NCBI GenBank assembly: GCA_005656395.1
Contig: SRSI01000013.1
Coordinates: 992,001-1,056,000 of the forward strand
Reading direction: 5' to 3'
Length of the DNA: 64,000 nt
Source of the DNA: Strongyloides papillosus
Taxonomy: Eukaryota; Nematoda; Chromadorea; Rhabditida; Strongyloididae
The stretch's first letter is position 1. Every line of letters begins with the position of its first letter. Both the position numbers and the translations under genes were made by a program. Below, piece by piece: positions 37,345-51,358 of the stretch. The notes under the pieces were generated by a model that did no database searches, was not told the DNA's origin, and saw only the letters and a list, made by a program, of their open reading frames with translations.

Positions 37345-39355
37345 TTACATCTTCCTTCTTTCTTCTTCACTATCCCTTTCAACAAGTGGTATCAGGAGTT
37401 GTTGTTTATCTTGTTTCATTGTCAGAAACCACCCTATTGTTGAGAGGGTAGCACGAATACATCCCAATATCCTCCAAGCAACTAATTCCTTCATATTACT
37501 TTGATTTTTTAACAATTCGACTGAAAAAATTGCAATCTTCTCATCAAAACGCAATTGAGATAAATTTATAATTGATCCAGTCATCCAAATAAAGATAGCC
37601 CAGGAGTCAACTTTTAGTGTGAACAATTCGTAGATAAAAGATAATATTTTTTTATCTTTCTTATTAAAACTTAAACAAAATACAGTATTAGATTTTATTG
37701 TTTAATTACTAATTTTTTTATCTCTTTTTAATATATTTTTTATTTAGTTTACCATTAAACATACTTTTCAAAAGCCAAAATCGTACTTAGTGTAAATAGA
37801 ATGAAGAAGGTTGCATTAGCTGGAACAGCAATTATTTGATAACCTTCCAAAAATGTTTCCTAGAATGGAGTGAAAAATATTATTTTATGATGATTACTAA
37901 GAGGGTAACAAAAATTCCTGTAAACATTTTTATACTACTGGTTATTTTAAAAAAATAATTGGTTTTTTCCAAAAAAAATTAATTTCTTCTAATGAGTTTG
38001 AAAAAAAATATTTGTAGTTTATTACTTTTTTTTTGTTATTATAATAAAACTAACCAATGAAGTAAACAAGTATGTTGACAATGCTTGAGCAGTTGTGAGA
38101 CCAGTTAAAAATCCTAAAAAATAAATATTTTTTTATATGATAAATATTTTAGTGTAAATCATATTTTTTCTGTCATTTTATTTTAATCCTTATATTAAAC
38201 TTCTTTTTACAAACATTTGGATAAAAATGATAAAAATTGTTACATTCAAATCTTTTTTTATATAAATAATTTAATTATCTCACCCCAATCAACTTCATTT
38301 GAAAATAAATTGAAAAAAGAACTAAATATAGAGAGTTCAAAGATATATTAAATTTTTATCAAAAATATTTATTATAGATAATATGTTTATAATTTTTAGT
38401 TTATCATATGCTAAGTATTTCTTCCATAAAAAGTTTTATACTCTTTTTTAAATAAAGAAAGTTAAATTTAGAAAATTAATTTATGTTTATATTTATCAAT
38501 CAAATTTTAAAAATATAAACTCTGTATGGTATTTTTAGAAAAGAATGGGAAAATTTTTTTATTAACTTGATTATATATTTTTAAATTAGTTATATGGTGG
38601 TGGATGATCTAATTGCTTGCTATTGTAATTTTATTATATTCCCCAACAAATTAAATTTATTTGTTTGAAAATGCATATTTTTTTCTTTTAAATTAATCAA
38701 TAACAATAAAAATAATAGTTTGTGTGGAAAAAAATTTTAGTGCTAATAAATCTTTCAAGACTATTTTGGTGATAATTGCTTTTTTATTAAGTTAGTAGTT
38801 TTATTTGTGGTTTTTTTTTGGTAAACAAACCTTGAATAAATTGTACAAAGACAATAAATTTATACTGTACTAAATAAGAAAAAGAAAAGTCATTTTCCAA
38901 TTTATTACTATCATCATTTTCATTAACATAATTATTCAATTCTTTAAACTTCTTCTTAGAGATATCCCTAAATGAATCTTTTTAGGAAAAAAAGATTTAG
39001 AAAAAATTTGTTTTTACTTACTTAAAGTTTGAATAAAATAATATTCCTTCTTACTTGATTCACCTTCCTCCATCTCTTCATTTTCTTTCCCTTTATTTTT
39101 CCAGTTTTTAAATTTTGCAATCCTCTTGATTGATTTTCGAGGTCTTAATGTCAATTTTGATTTTAAAAAATCACGTTTCTTTTCTAAACTTTTTTCAACT
39201 ATCTCCTCGGCTACCTCATATTTTTTTTCTTCTTTTTCATCTTCTTTGGTTAAATCCTCAATAATTACATTATCATTTTTGTTTGCGGTAGTTTCCAATA
39301 AATCATCGTCAGGAGATGAGTCGCTTGTTTCTTCATTATTCTGAGGATAGATCAT
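37345..39355 (-). CDS. TMEM237: TMEM237 (Joubert syndrome 14)-like transition-zone protein
   Basis: Four-span membrane protein of the ciliary transition zone; in C. elegans the ortholog JBTS-14 acts with the MKS module at sensory cilia. Minus-strand exons 39355-39018, 38967-38831, 38113-38055, 37859-37765 and 37669-37345 join in frame to 317 residues. The first 150 residues are hydrophilic and strongly charged (KEDEKEEKK, KKRDFLKSK), as in the family. Four hydrophobic segments follow: KFIVFVQFIQGFLTGLTTAQ; VPANATFFILFTLSTILAFE; DSWAIFIWMTGSIINLSQ; WRILGCIRATLSTIGWFL. The pattern PA-x5-F-x7-ST-x2-AF, then the LSQ-x5-DEKI stretch, matches my recollection of vertebrate TMEM237. A second donor 4 bp upstream in exon 1 exists; the chosen one pairs with the best acceptor. 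Divergent at sequence level, so the assignment rests on topology and these motifs. Confidence 0.72.
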
Positions 39356-39829
39356 TACTTCTTTAGATTATTAAATTAAAAAAATATTTTCATACAGTTT
39401 GCAACAAATGTTAAAAATAATGAGACTTAACTTCCCAATATTCAAAATACACAATGTATTATATTTTTATTGTTTCCATAGTAACGGTAAGATATACCTT
39501 TTAACGCTATATAATTATATGATGGTTAAATAATAATCGTATAATCAAAAGACTGCCAATCAAAACTTTATTTTACGAAGAGGTTACTATAATAATATCA
39601 CATAAACAATTATTTTTTTAATAGTAAAAAAAGGATCAACAAATTTATCAAGTTAATATTTGATAATAAATATCAAAAACTTCCTTGAAATAACAATTTA
39701 CTGATACCAAAAGCTGTCAATTTTTAAAAAAAATTTGCTATATTAGTAAAAAAAATGTTTGAGTTAAAATGTTTTTGTTGTTCAATTAGTACTGTCATAA
39801 ATGAACAATGTAGGTGTAGAGATTCCTCC
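39356..39829. other. Intergenic AT-rich DNA
   Basis: 5' flank of the TMEM237-like gene and 3' flank of the transthyretin-like gene; no specific element recognised. Confidence 0.45.
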
Positions 39830-40322
39830 TTAACGGATACATTCACGTTTCTCATTATCAAAGGTTCCCTCAAGGTTAAGAACACCAATATCAAGCCATT
39901 GTTCCTCAGTTGTTGGTTCACTAGAGATGATATATTTCTTTGGAAGAACAAGAGTAACATGTCTTAAACATGGCTAAAATTAAATTTACAATTTAATAAA
40001 TTTTATATAAATATATCTAATTTACGTTTTCTAAATCTAAACAATCGTGCCAAATATAAAGAACTGGATCAATATCAGTTAATTCTCTGGTAAATCCAAC
40101 AAGTTTGAATGTTCCATCAGGGTTAATAGATTTCTCATCAAGCGTATCATCTGGATCTGGACCAGTATCAATATCAACAGTTCTTACAACAGTGTTGTTA
40201 AAAGCAGGAATGTTTCCGCACATAAGTTTTCCTCTAACAGCGATACCTTGTTTTCTCATACCTTGAATGGTAGAAATTCCAATGCAAAGGAGAAGAAAAG
40301 CTCCAAGGAGAAACTTGGACAT
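39830..40322 (-). CDS. Transthyretin-like secreted protein (TTR family)
   Basis: Nematode TTR proteins are secreted beta-sandwich proteins; most have no known ligand, while C. elegans TTR-52 bridges apoptotic cells and engulfing cells. Minus-strand exons 40322-40026 and 39973-39830 (52-bp intron) give 146 residues. A signal peptide covers about residues 1-21 (LLGAFLLLCIGISTIQG). The domain follows: IAVRGKLMCGNIPA, DEKSINPDGTFKLVGFTREL, DIDPVLYIWHDC, then after the intron PCLRHVTLVLPKKYI and DIGVLNLEG, with Cys residues placed as in the family (MCGN, WHDC, PCLR, ECIR). Divergently oriented to the second TTR gene, 1.2 kb away. Confidence 0.93.
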
Positions 40323-41530
40323 CTTTGTCTGTAATAGTAAAAAGAGTAAAAATTAACACCAAACACATATAAAAGACTATACTCCATCACCAATAGTGAA
40401 AGTTATATTTTGTGAGATAAAGTTAAAATGATAATTTCAACAAAATATCGCTACATATAAAAAGCATATTAACTTTAAATAAATGTATTATATTGAAACA
40501 ACTTTCATTTGTAATTATTCTATTTTAAATATATTTTAAATATATTTTAAACAACAGATAAATCTTTATGTAAAACAAAAGTGAATAGATGATATATAAT
40601 TAATTAGAACAAATGACATCCCTTGGCACATAAATAAAAGCCTAAATTTATAGTTTTAAGTGTGCAAACGTATAAAGGTATAAACATTGGTGTATGTATA
40701 AACAATGATATTAAACATTTAAAGGTATTTTAAACGATAGATCATTTAGCTTTATCATTTACTTCTTACCTTCCCTAATAATACTTACAAACTATCAAAG
40801 TATACATTTTAAATGATTATCACTTTATCGTTTTTTATTTTTATGTACATTACACTTTATAATTGATAATATATGATTTTATAAACAATCTATTGAACAT
40901 ATGTATTTTACACTTTAATTTATTATCTTTCAATAACATTCTAGAATATTCATTTGTCTTCTAAAAGATGTGATTTTATCTTTCGATCATAGTACATTAA
41001 AATGCCAATCAACTAAAATTCTTAAGGTTTTGTTAATGTCTATTATTGCTAAACTTTTTATAAAGAGCAAATTTATATTAACCGTGTTATTGTTACTATT
41101 ACACTTATTTGATTAAGACGAATTTTAACTTTTCTATAGTAGTATTTGATATTAGTTAAGAAATAAAAATGTACTGAGAATTTCTAACTTTTTAGATTGT
41201 TTATAACCAAAGTACTTCCATCTATCACAGTTCTATTATTTGTTGATAAAGAAAATGTGTAAAATATTGCTTTAAACTCATTAATTGATAATATACATCC
41301 CTTTCAATAACATTCAATGAATATTCACAAAAACCTTACTTTCTTTAATAGACTTATCTCATTAAGCAGTAGGAATGTTAGTTAGCATACGTTAATGAAT
41401 GAAAATTATATTAACATTACTTATAAAACCATCTTTCCTCTTCTCATAATCATCTTTTTGATAATTTTTTTGTTTTTATATACCTTTCTACAACATTTTT
41501 AAATCTTTTTTAGTATCTTTACTTATAGCC
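40323..41530. promoter_or_regulatory. Bidirectional upstream region of the two TTR-like genes
   Basis: 1.2 kb between the divergent start codons. AT-rich with several GATA/TTATC cores (GTGAGATAAAG near 40420; TTTGATAATTT near 41456) and a CTTATAAAA TATA-like box near 41421, about 110 bp before the plus-strand ATG. It likely drives both genes. Individual sites are only suggested by sequence, since GATA cores are frequent in such AT-rich DNA. Confidence 0.35.
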
Positions 41531-42113
41531 ATGAAGTTTCTTTTTTTTGCTATCTTGGGAATTTGCTTTGCCATCTCTTCATTAACATTAGCAGACCAAC
41601 CAAAGTTTGCTGACTCAATTATGACTCGTGCAACATCAGTCAAGGGAGTTTTATACTGCGGAAATGCACCACATCGCAATGCTCATGTTTATCTCATGAG
41701 AGATGACAGTGATGGTAAGTTTGGGGAAAAAAATGAAAGTTCAAGAAAAAAAAATTGATGAATTTCTTTCGTTACTATATGACAAAATTTCTAATATTTT
41801 AGCTCAAATTGATATCTTGGATAAAAAAGTTACCGGACCAGATGGAACATTTGTTTTAGAGGGACATACTGGAAATAGAGAAAGTGACAAAACTGACATT
41901 CATCCAATGATTAAAATTTACCATAAATGTGATGAACCAGAAAAGAAAAAAGGTTTCCGTTACTTTAGACATAAGTTCCCAAGAAAATACGTTACTCTTG
42001 GAAGAGTTTCTAGAAAGACTTATGATATTGGCAGAGTTAACCTTGAAATTGTTTATCCAAAAGAAACTCGTGTTTACGATTTACCTGTATGGGAACCAAT
42101 TAGCAAAGAATAA
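41531..42113 (+). CDS. Transthyretin-like secreted protein (TTR family), second copy
   Basis: Exons 41531-41714 and 41803-42113 (88-bp intron) encode 164 residues. A signal peptide covers about 1-21 (FFAILGICFAISSLTLA). Family features: SVKGVLYCGNAPHRNAHVYL, KKVTGPDGTFVLEGHTGN, DIHPMIKIYHKCDEP, RKYVTLGRVS and YDIGRVNLEIVYPKE. Compared with its neighbour it has an extra Lys/Arg-rich loop (EKKKGFRYFRHKFPRK) and a longer tail. The intron sits at a different place from the first copy (early, in the AB region), so this is an old pair or the two joined by rearrangement rather than a recent tandem duplicate. Function unknown beyond secretion. Confidence 0.94.
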
Positions 42114-42588
42114 AGAATTATTAATGTTGTTGAATGAAAAATAAAAGTATAAATCAAAATTTACGAATGAGGTCCCTAATAACATTTATTTTTTTCTTTC
42201 TTTATTTTCCTGAATAATTGATTATTTTTGATTTTTACATTTCAAACAAAAAAAAATAAATTTATACCTTTATTACATTTTATAATTTATAATATATTAA
42301 ATTTTATTTGATAAAAAACATATAAGAAAAACAATTATAAAAACGCATTTCTAATAAATAATAATAAAATTTATCTAGATTTTTTTGTTAAAAATAAATT
42401 AAAAATATTTTTATGGTATTATTTTTTTGCGTTTTAAATAACTAACTTTTTGATTATGATAATTATTTGTTCTTTTAATTCTTTCTAGGGAAATATTGTT
42501 AATTTTGATGTAAAAATTAAAGCTGTGCTATTTTCCTTTTTGTGATAAATGTTTTTTTGTTAACAATTAATATAATTATTTATATAGT
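42114..42588. other. Convergent 3' flank
   Basis: AT-rich DNA between the plus-strand TTR-like gene and the minus-strand CxC-repeat gene; no other feature recognised. Confidence 0.45.
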
Positions 42589-43562
42589 TTATAATGTAGT
42601 TTTGATTTTTTTCAAAACATCCATAAGAAGATCTACTGCTGTTTCTGTTTTAGAAACTTGACCACTACCCCCAACGGTATATGGTCTCATTGAACGCATT
42701 CGTTTATGACAACATGTTGATGGTGTACATTGTGTATAATTTTCTGAACATACACATGCTGTATTACCTTGTGATGGAATACTAATAACGATACACTGTG
42801 TAATTGATGGTTCATTACTACTATCTGATGAATAAGAAATAGGTTGAGGTGTTGTTGCTGGTACAGTAACTTCTATTTCATTTCCCTTTGTTATTCCTAC
42901 TGGATCTTCAATGATAATATTGGAGTTATCAACAATTTCATATTCTGGAATTATTGTTTGTTTATTTTGACAATTACATTGATATTGTGTTGTTTCTGAG
43001 GATGATTTACTTGGAAGTTTAACACATCTACAAGGATTTGTAACACCATCCTTACTAATAGCTCCTATAACAGAATTTATTGATGTTGTTCTTAATGTGG
43101 TTGTTGTTGTAGGTGCTTGTGTAGTTTCTACTGTTTGTTTGCTATTTTCTGGTGAGCATGAACACTGATATTGTGGTGATTGTCCACCGTATGTAGCACT
43201 CTTAAGGACAATCAAAACACATCCGCATTTTGAAGATGAGAATGGTTGGATTTGTTGTAATTCATTTTGTAACTCTTGTTGTTGGACTACTTGACTTGAT
43301 TTATCTACAATACCATTCGAATTTGAGTTATTTTGATCACATGAACATTGAATTTGCGATTGTTGTGCTGAGATGTATACACAAACACATTGTTGACGTT
43401 TCGTACGAACAACAACTTTTCCATCCCTTTCAGTAGCAAAACCTTCTATCTATAATTTTAAAAAAAATGTTAGTAATATGAATAATATATTCAAAATAAT
43501 ATATATCTTACCAAGTTAAAAATAACAAACATTGATAAAAACAAAATAAAAAGTCGATTCAT
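42589..43562 (-). CDS. Secreted protein with repeated CxC modules
   Basis: Minus-strand exons 43562-43512 and 43449-42589 (62-bp intron) encode 303 residues. The first exon is a signal peptide (MNRLFILFLSMFVIFNL). A dibasic RTKR lies just before the first module and could be a furin-type cleavage site. Four modules follow, each roughly CxC(V/I)... then ...QCxC: QCVCVYIS...QIQCSC; KCGCVLIVLKS...QYQCSC; PCRCVKLPSKS...QYQCNC; QCIVISIPSQG...ACVCS, the last one degenerate. Between them are Gln- and Thr-rich linkers, including a PTTTTT mucin-like stretch. The C-terminus has QCTPSTCC and an amphipathic helix. I do not recognise the family; it resembles nematode extracellular or cuticle-associated Cys-rich proteins in general layout only. 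Confidence 0.75.
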
Positions 43563-46500
43563 TTTTGCCTGGAAAAAAAGATTTAAAATATTAGGATGGA
43601 TAAAAAAATATTTATCAAAATAAGATGGCAAAAAAAAAGAATTTTTATGTAAAAGGCATTTTTTTGTTTGATGTATGAAAGTAAAGAAAATTAAAAAGTG
43701 AGGATTGAAAATTTTATGAAATTCAAGTTGAAGAATGGTGTTTAAATATTAATATATTTTACTTTCATATCCATTCTAATCAGGTTATGTTATTGTTCTA
43801 AAGTAGGTGGTCGTGAATGGAATTGTAAAATTTAAGATTTTAATCAACTTGACAGCTTATCTCTATTGTATTTTATTATTGGAAATATTTTTTGTGGCGC
43901 GATACTAGACTAGCTTACAACAACTTTTGTTAAAATTAAGTTTGTAATTATGTTTTAACTGTATATTACATTTGAATAATCATAAAACAATGTATTGTTA
44001 TTGTGAGAGAAGATGAGTGAACAACGATTTTATCACTTAAGATATTAAATTTTGTTACATTCTTGTATAGTAGTAGCAATTGAGGATAAAAATATAATAT
44101 TATTAAAATATAAAAGTTACCATTGTCTTTTTGTTATAACGTTCTAGTTTATAGAAACACGGTAGGTATACATTTGAAGACATTCTTTAAATAATTAACC
44201 CATATATATAATTACTTAAGCTTTTAATAATTTTATTATATAAATTTAAGGAGATTGTCATTAATGTTTCTATATACATGTTATAATAAAAATATATTTT
44301 AAAAATATAACTGGAGTTTAAAGTATTAAATGCGTTAAGAATCAACTTTTTTTAAAAAAGACGAAACTCAACATTTTACTTGATAGTTAATTCAATGAGA
44401 ATTAATGTACTTGTCCTAACTAATTTTGTATACTTTATTTTTTATAATCTTTTAAATAATTGCACGACACCTGTAACACTTAATTAATTGTTTAAAAAAA
44501 TTTAATTTTATTTAAAGAAAGAATTTGATTAGGTGGATTAGAAAGAAAACATAATGATATATTTAAAGATTAGATAGACTAAAAAAATTTATTCCAACTT
44601 CATGACTTTTTAATTATTATTTATTTATTCATTAATTACAAATGTTTTTTTTCTTTTTAATGGAAGCAAAAATAATATGATATAAAGTAAAAAATATGTT
44701 CTTTTTATCCATCTATAGCCTTTTTCATAAACAATCTTTTTCATAACAAACTTGAGTTAATAAAAAACAATTTATCAATTACATAATAAAGAAAGAATAT
44801 TATTTTTTCTCAGTAAATACTAGTGATAATTTACCACTAATGGTATGCTGGCTTTAATGTTTAATGATTAAAAAAAGTAAATCAAATTATACTTATTATT
44901 AAAAAATAATTTTTTTAATATTAATATTATTGTGGGATGAAATCTTATGATTTTGGATTCTAAAAAATATAAAATATAATTTTAAAAATTTATCTTCTGA
45001 AATGATTCTTACAAATCTTTTTTGCATATATGACGTCAACAAGATTTTCTAATATTTATAAAACATTTTTTTTCGTTTTTAATATCTGATGATACACCAT
45101 ATTATGTAGGATTTGGAGATTTAATGAAACTAATTTTGAATGTGCATTTTAGAGACAATTAATACTATTTCTTGTTATACTATGTTTATAAATATAATTG
45201 AATTAATATAAATAATTTTTTGGGTAGAGTATTCATGAACGAAAAAAACTAAACAAATGTTTTCTTTAAAAGTACATTTTTAATGATGTTTTATGTATAT
45301 AATTAAAGTTTTAAGAGAGTACAATTTTTTGTTGACCGAATATGTTTATTTGTATTTTTGTTTTAGAATTTGGCTTAATGTTTATTATATCTATCAAATA
45401 ATAATTTATATCCATATACATATGTATTTGCTAAATACCTTTTTTATCATTGTGTGATCTTACAAATATGATTTTATTAAAGTTTTATTCAATTACAATA
45501 TTCGGTCAGTGTAAATTTTTATTCTGAAAATTCTACATTGGTCACATTTATACTACCAATAAAGTCTCATCTCATAAGGTTTTGATTATAAATTTATTAA
45601 AAATTTCCCTACTACTCATCGTTTTATAAATATTTCTCTTTATTTTATTTTTTTACAATTTCTCATTTAATCTGTTTAAGGCAAATTTTGGTTTCTTTTA
45701 TTAACCGTTTGTATATTGATGACGAGGATGATATACATTAAAGTAAAAAAGAATATGTATACGTAGTTTTAATAACTTTTTAAAATATGTATGTATTTTA
45801 ATATTTTCTCAGAAAAAATGTAAAACTTTTATATGAAGAAAAATGTAAATTATTTTTGAAAATAATAACTTCTTATTAGATAAAATTTAATTTTTTTCTT
45901 ATAAAGTTGTTAATAATATTCCCTTATTAAACTTTTAAGTATTACTATGAATGAGATTTTTTCCTTAAAACTTTACATTTTCTCTTTGATAACATTTATA
46001 AAATTTTGGTCTTTATTAATGACTTTAAAATTTTAGCTAAAATTAAAATTTCTTTTTTTTATTTTCATATTTGTTTGGTAAAAAAATATATATTTTTAAT
46101 TTGTGTTAATATAATCTTTAGTTATGTACAGTTAGTATGTTTATCAAGTATATTAAAGAAGTAAATTAAAGATATTAAAGGATTTTTAGTATTTTTTTAT
46201 TTAATCTCATCCCTAAAACCTGAAACACTATCCTGTTGATGTCATTTAGTTTTACACTTTTATACGAAAAAAATGTATGCAGTTATTGTTATATTTTTAT
46301 TTGACATCACTTACAAAGAGTTATTGTATGTCATGATAGTTATTTAGAAGTTACATATTTATTAATTGTTTTATATAATGACAATTATTATTATTAGTCT
46401 AGACCAGAGACAAAGAAGACAAAAACGATTATATTTATTAATATATATATATATATTTATTCAAATTTCTCTCTTTACCATAATACTAATTACTTTTTTT

Positions 46501-49500
46501 TTCACAGTATCCAACACTTTTGTTATTTCAACTTCTTTGAAACAAAGAAAAAAGTGCCGGATCTTAAAATCACATTTAAATATTTATTTAAATAAATACA
46601 TATAATGTTCAATATTTGAAATAACATTATTTATATTATAAAATTTAAAAAATTCCCTCGTTATTTTGAAAATTATACACTTAAGGGAAGTAATATACAT
46701 ACATATTATAAAGTTAGAAAAGGAACCTTATATGTATTTTATTACCTCATTTAATATAAAAATATCAACCTCATCATTTAAAAAAGATAACCTTTTAAAT
46801 GATATTATTTGGTTTAAATTAATATTTAAATTTTATGACTTCTAATTTTGATTTTGTATTTTTCCCAAATGATTTTGTCCTAACTTACTCCTCCTTATTA
46901 CATTCTCTCTTTTTAATCTATCTCTCTCCAGCATAAAAATTTATAAATTCTTTCATTTTCTTATCATTTTTCTTATTATTTTAATCCAAAATAAAACATG
47001 CATTTTATTCATTATTTAAATCATTTTATAGTACAATCTTATCTTTTAAAGATTGTAAAGCTCCTTGAATGTTCAATTTTTCTTTTTAATTTATCTTTTA
47101 TAGATGTATCAATATATATAATAAAAATCATCTAGTAAAAAAACTTTTTACATCATCGTTCCTTTATAAAAGAATTAGGAAAAATAGAAATTTTTGTTAA
47201 ATATATATGGTTCTTTAAAAATGAAAGAATGTTAATGTTAAAAAATTTTATAGAGAAATGTTTTTATAAAATTATAAAGCTAACAATTGTCAATTTCTTA
47301 ACTATATCATAAAAAGTTTATCTAAATGATAATTTTCAAACTTCTTTAACATTATTTAAAATTTTTTATTATTTTGTTGGTGGATAATGAAGGAATTATG
47401 TTAAAAATTATTTCCGTTCATTATCTCTCATTTTTGGAATAAATTAAATTTTTTTCTATAATTTTCATGAATCAATCTCTATTATAAACTATTTTGTGTA
47501 TATCTCTTTTGTTATTGAGACAGTATTTAAGTTTTTTTACATTAACTTAATAAATTTGAATTGGCAATGTCATTTCTTTAAATAGGATTGTTTTGTAACT
47601 GCTCAGTTTTTTTATTGATAAACAAAAAAATTTTATTTGATGGATAGAAACTAATTAAAATTGAAATCATTAAGTAGAAATACATGTAAATTTTAACTTT
47701 GGGTTATTTAACGTTAGTTATATATCCTTAAAAATGTAGTAAATTACATCAAGTTAGTTATATGTATTCATGGGATTAATAATGAATAAAATACGTTATT
47801 TAGTTATTTTTATAAGGATACATTTTGAGAGCTTTTACTTATCAAAGATTGTTGAAAAAGTAGGCTTGTCGTCTCATTATAGAGGTGTATATACATATTT
47901 TATAAACATTTTTGTATATTTTCATTAACACCTGCTATCTTTAAAATTTTTCAATTATTTATATTAAAAATTTTTCCTCATAATATACTACAATTTTAAA
48001 AATTTTTATTTTTAAGTGGAATCATTTTTAAAATTTTATACCATTATTTAAAATATCTTTTTCATACTAAATGTATAAAGTTATGACCCCTAAAATGAAA
48101 CATTATTAAAAGTGATAAATAAACAAAGGCTTTATTTGATGACACTTAAAAAATAATAAATTTTATCTTAATATAATAATAAAAGATAATCTAAAGAAGG
48201 AGGATCTTTAATTATAATATTTAATAAAAAAAGAAGAACATAATTTGAATTTGGTACCACAAAATAACTTTCATTATTAAAATTGTAAATACATTTATTG
48301 TAAACGAAAGAAAAATTTTTTATTTCCTATTCTATATCTATTAATTATTCATGATTTTTAAAAATTTACATGTATCTTATTAATTATCCAAATATGTACA
48401 TTGACTTTGTACAGTAATATTTTATTGTAATTTTATACCAAGCTTATTAAAATGAAAAAAGTAAATTTTTATTATTGATTTTTGTCGTAAAAGGTAATAA
48501 TAAATAGTCAAATATTATTATTATTTACATATTAAGATATTTTTAATTTTAAAATTAATAATACATATTTTTAATATTTACTTCATAAACGTATAAATAA
48601 ATTACATGTTAAATTGTTGATAAAAATAAGTTGTTATAAGAATATTAAGTAGAAAATCAGCTAATCATAGCATGTCAATGAATTATAAATAATGTACCTA
48701 ATATTTAATCTAAGATATAGAAATTAATTTTATATATCTATTTATTTAAAAACATATTATATTTCAATTAAGGCTTTATAAAACCATCTATAAATCGTCT
48801 TTATTTATCTTTCTAAATAAAGATAAATTCACTTAAATACTTTTATATCCTATCTTTTCACTATCTTTATAATTAAGATACTTTCATTGATGCTTCTTTA
48901 CGTTCTTCCTTAATGATTTTTTTATCTCCTCCTTAACTTTATAAAATTTTTTTAAGTAATACAAAATTTAAGTATTTAAAGGTTTGTAATTTTATAAAAG
49001 TTATTGTATCTTTTCACATTATTGTAGATTAAAAACCTCCAAAGTACATAAATATTATTATAAGCAATAAAATGTTTTTGTCATCATATACGAAATGAAC
49101 ATATTAATATTTTTGGTAGTTTCTTTCTTGTATTTCACAAAAATACCCATAATAATAGTCTTTCTTCCATCTTTTGTTTCATCAATTTTGCTAATTATTC
49201 CAGAACCTCCAATTTATATATATATTTTTAACATTAATATCCGTAGAGTTATTTCTTTACATTCAAACAAATAAAAAAAGTTTGTGACTACATTATTGTT
49301 ATGACCATTTTTCATTTCTATTGAATTTTTATCAACATTTTTACATGTCACATGAATATTACTATTAATATTTTATGAATATTAGATTTGTACCATAAAT
49401 ATAAATGTTCGTTTTAAAAAAATTGATTTTTTTCAACATTATTAATCTTTTTGTTTTTTTTTGTACAGGTATTTATACCACCTACTACTAATATATTATT

Positions 49501-51358
49501 TTTCTTTTCCCTAATGTAGAGATTCAATTTTTATTAAAAATAGTTTTTTCTGTCATGTAAATATAACAAAAAAGTATCTTCAAAACGCAATAATATTTGA
49601 CAAGTATTTTTTTTTTGTTAGTGAAACTATTGTTTAATATTGATTTATGTAAGTAAAAAATTTAAAAACATTACTTCTTTTTTGTCATGTAATAATATAG
49701 GAAATATAAATTTGAAATTTATTATTACAATTATCACACATAAATTACAAATTCTTTTTACTTATTTATTATTTTTGGGATAAAAACTTTTTGCTTATAT
49801 TAGGATAAAAGAAAACATAGTTTTTTTAATATGAAAATATGCTTAAAAAAGTAATTTTAAATGTAAAATAACCTTATTATGTGAATAGTAATTTGTATAG
49901 TAACGTAGATTTACTATTGTACAGATGGTTTTTTATGCATTTTATATTGTATAGGGAAAGGAGGGAAAAATTGTTTAATATGTTTTTTAAACTACCACAA
50001 ATTAAAAAATAATTGTAAGGAGAATATAACTTTTAAGAAGTTTTATGGTTTAAAATTGCCAATTATTATGTTTTTATTTATCACATTGTCATTAATTTCT
50101 TTATATATTATATAAAAATATCTAGCAAAATGAAACAACCAATTTTTCTACTATATTTTTTTTTTCATGGAAAGTGATATTTCCGATTAATTATATATTG
50201 TATCAATGATAAAATTTACCCATCTATGATAATATTTATTAGGTTGCCATCGTTACTAAATTCATATATCATTTTTCAGGCAAAAAAATTACTTAACTAT
50301 AAAATATATCAGTGTTTATAAAATTAAATTTGTCAAAAATATGTTTTTTTTAACTATCTAATATTTAGGCAAAAAAATAAACTTGTGTTAAAAGTCACAG
50401 GAAATTGTTTGTAAATTGGTAGAGTAAATTTTTTTATTAAGCATAAGGATATCTTATATTTAATTCCATCCTTCTTTTTTTGGTAATGCAAATAATAAAT
50501 AATTGAAGCTTTGGTGTAAAAAGGATATTTTGTCTATAGTTATCATTTTATCTTACCAAAAAAATTTTGTATAATATTTAACATCTATATAATTAACGAA
50601 TATATCAAAAAGTTTCCTTTTCATAAATATATCACATTTATAAACATAAAAATTTACATTAATGTCTTTGGCATGTTTATATTCTTAGTATATTTCATTT
50701 AGTTTTTTTGAAGGCGTCAACATTTCAATAATAAAAAAAAGTTAATTATTTAACAGGATGTTATATATAAAATTGCAAAATTTTTTTATAATTTAAAATG
50801 TTACTTTGAAATATTAAAAATTTTATATAATATATTTCTTTTTTTTGCTTATGAGATAGGTTTATAATCACTTTTATAGAAAAACACTCAATTTTTATAT
50901 TAATTTTGTTTTCTATTGAACAACATTTTTTCTCTGCTTTTTGTACTACTAGTTGGCTTAGATATATATTTAACATAAATAACAATTTTTTTATTGTTTT
51001 TAACATCAACAAAAAATGATACAAAGTTCAATATCTCCCCGGATAAATGGAGTTGACAAAAAAAGTAACAATTTTATATTACTTACATATATATTCATTT
51101 CCTTCCTCTTTTTTTTTGTTAAATTGAGCTTCTCATTGTAATTATGTTTCAATTTAACATACATATATATTTACTGAAGATGCATATAAAATTTTATTTA
51201 AATTATACTCTAAAACTTCTGATTATAGGTTTCGAAAATAAGATAATCATTTTTTAATACCTTTAAAATTTAATTTTCTTAAAAAAATAAATAAATATAA
51301 TTGAAAATATTTTATCATTATTCATTTTTTTATAAAAAAGTGAATATATTAGTTAAAT
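43563..51358. other. 7.8-kb gene-free AT-rich region
   Basis: No convincing gene. The longest candidates (46366-46605 plus, 50761-51024 minus) are Ile/Leu/Phe/Lys-rich with no family match, and the first spans a TA microsatellite (about 46440-46458). The right end should contain the PDE promoter; no motif could be assigned. Confidence 0.5.

Noticed and set aside
46366..46605. 79-codon frame with charged start and hydrophobic middle
   Set aside because: Runs through a TA microsatellite; no donor site for an alternative exon model and no family match.
50761..51024. 87-codon minus-strand frame
   Set aside because: Low-complexity Ile/Lys/Leu translation with no supporting signals.
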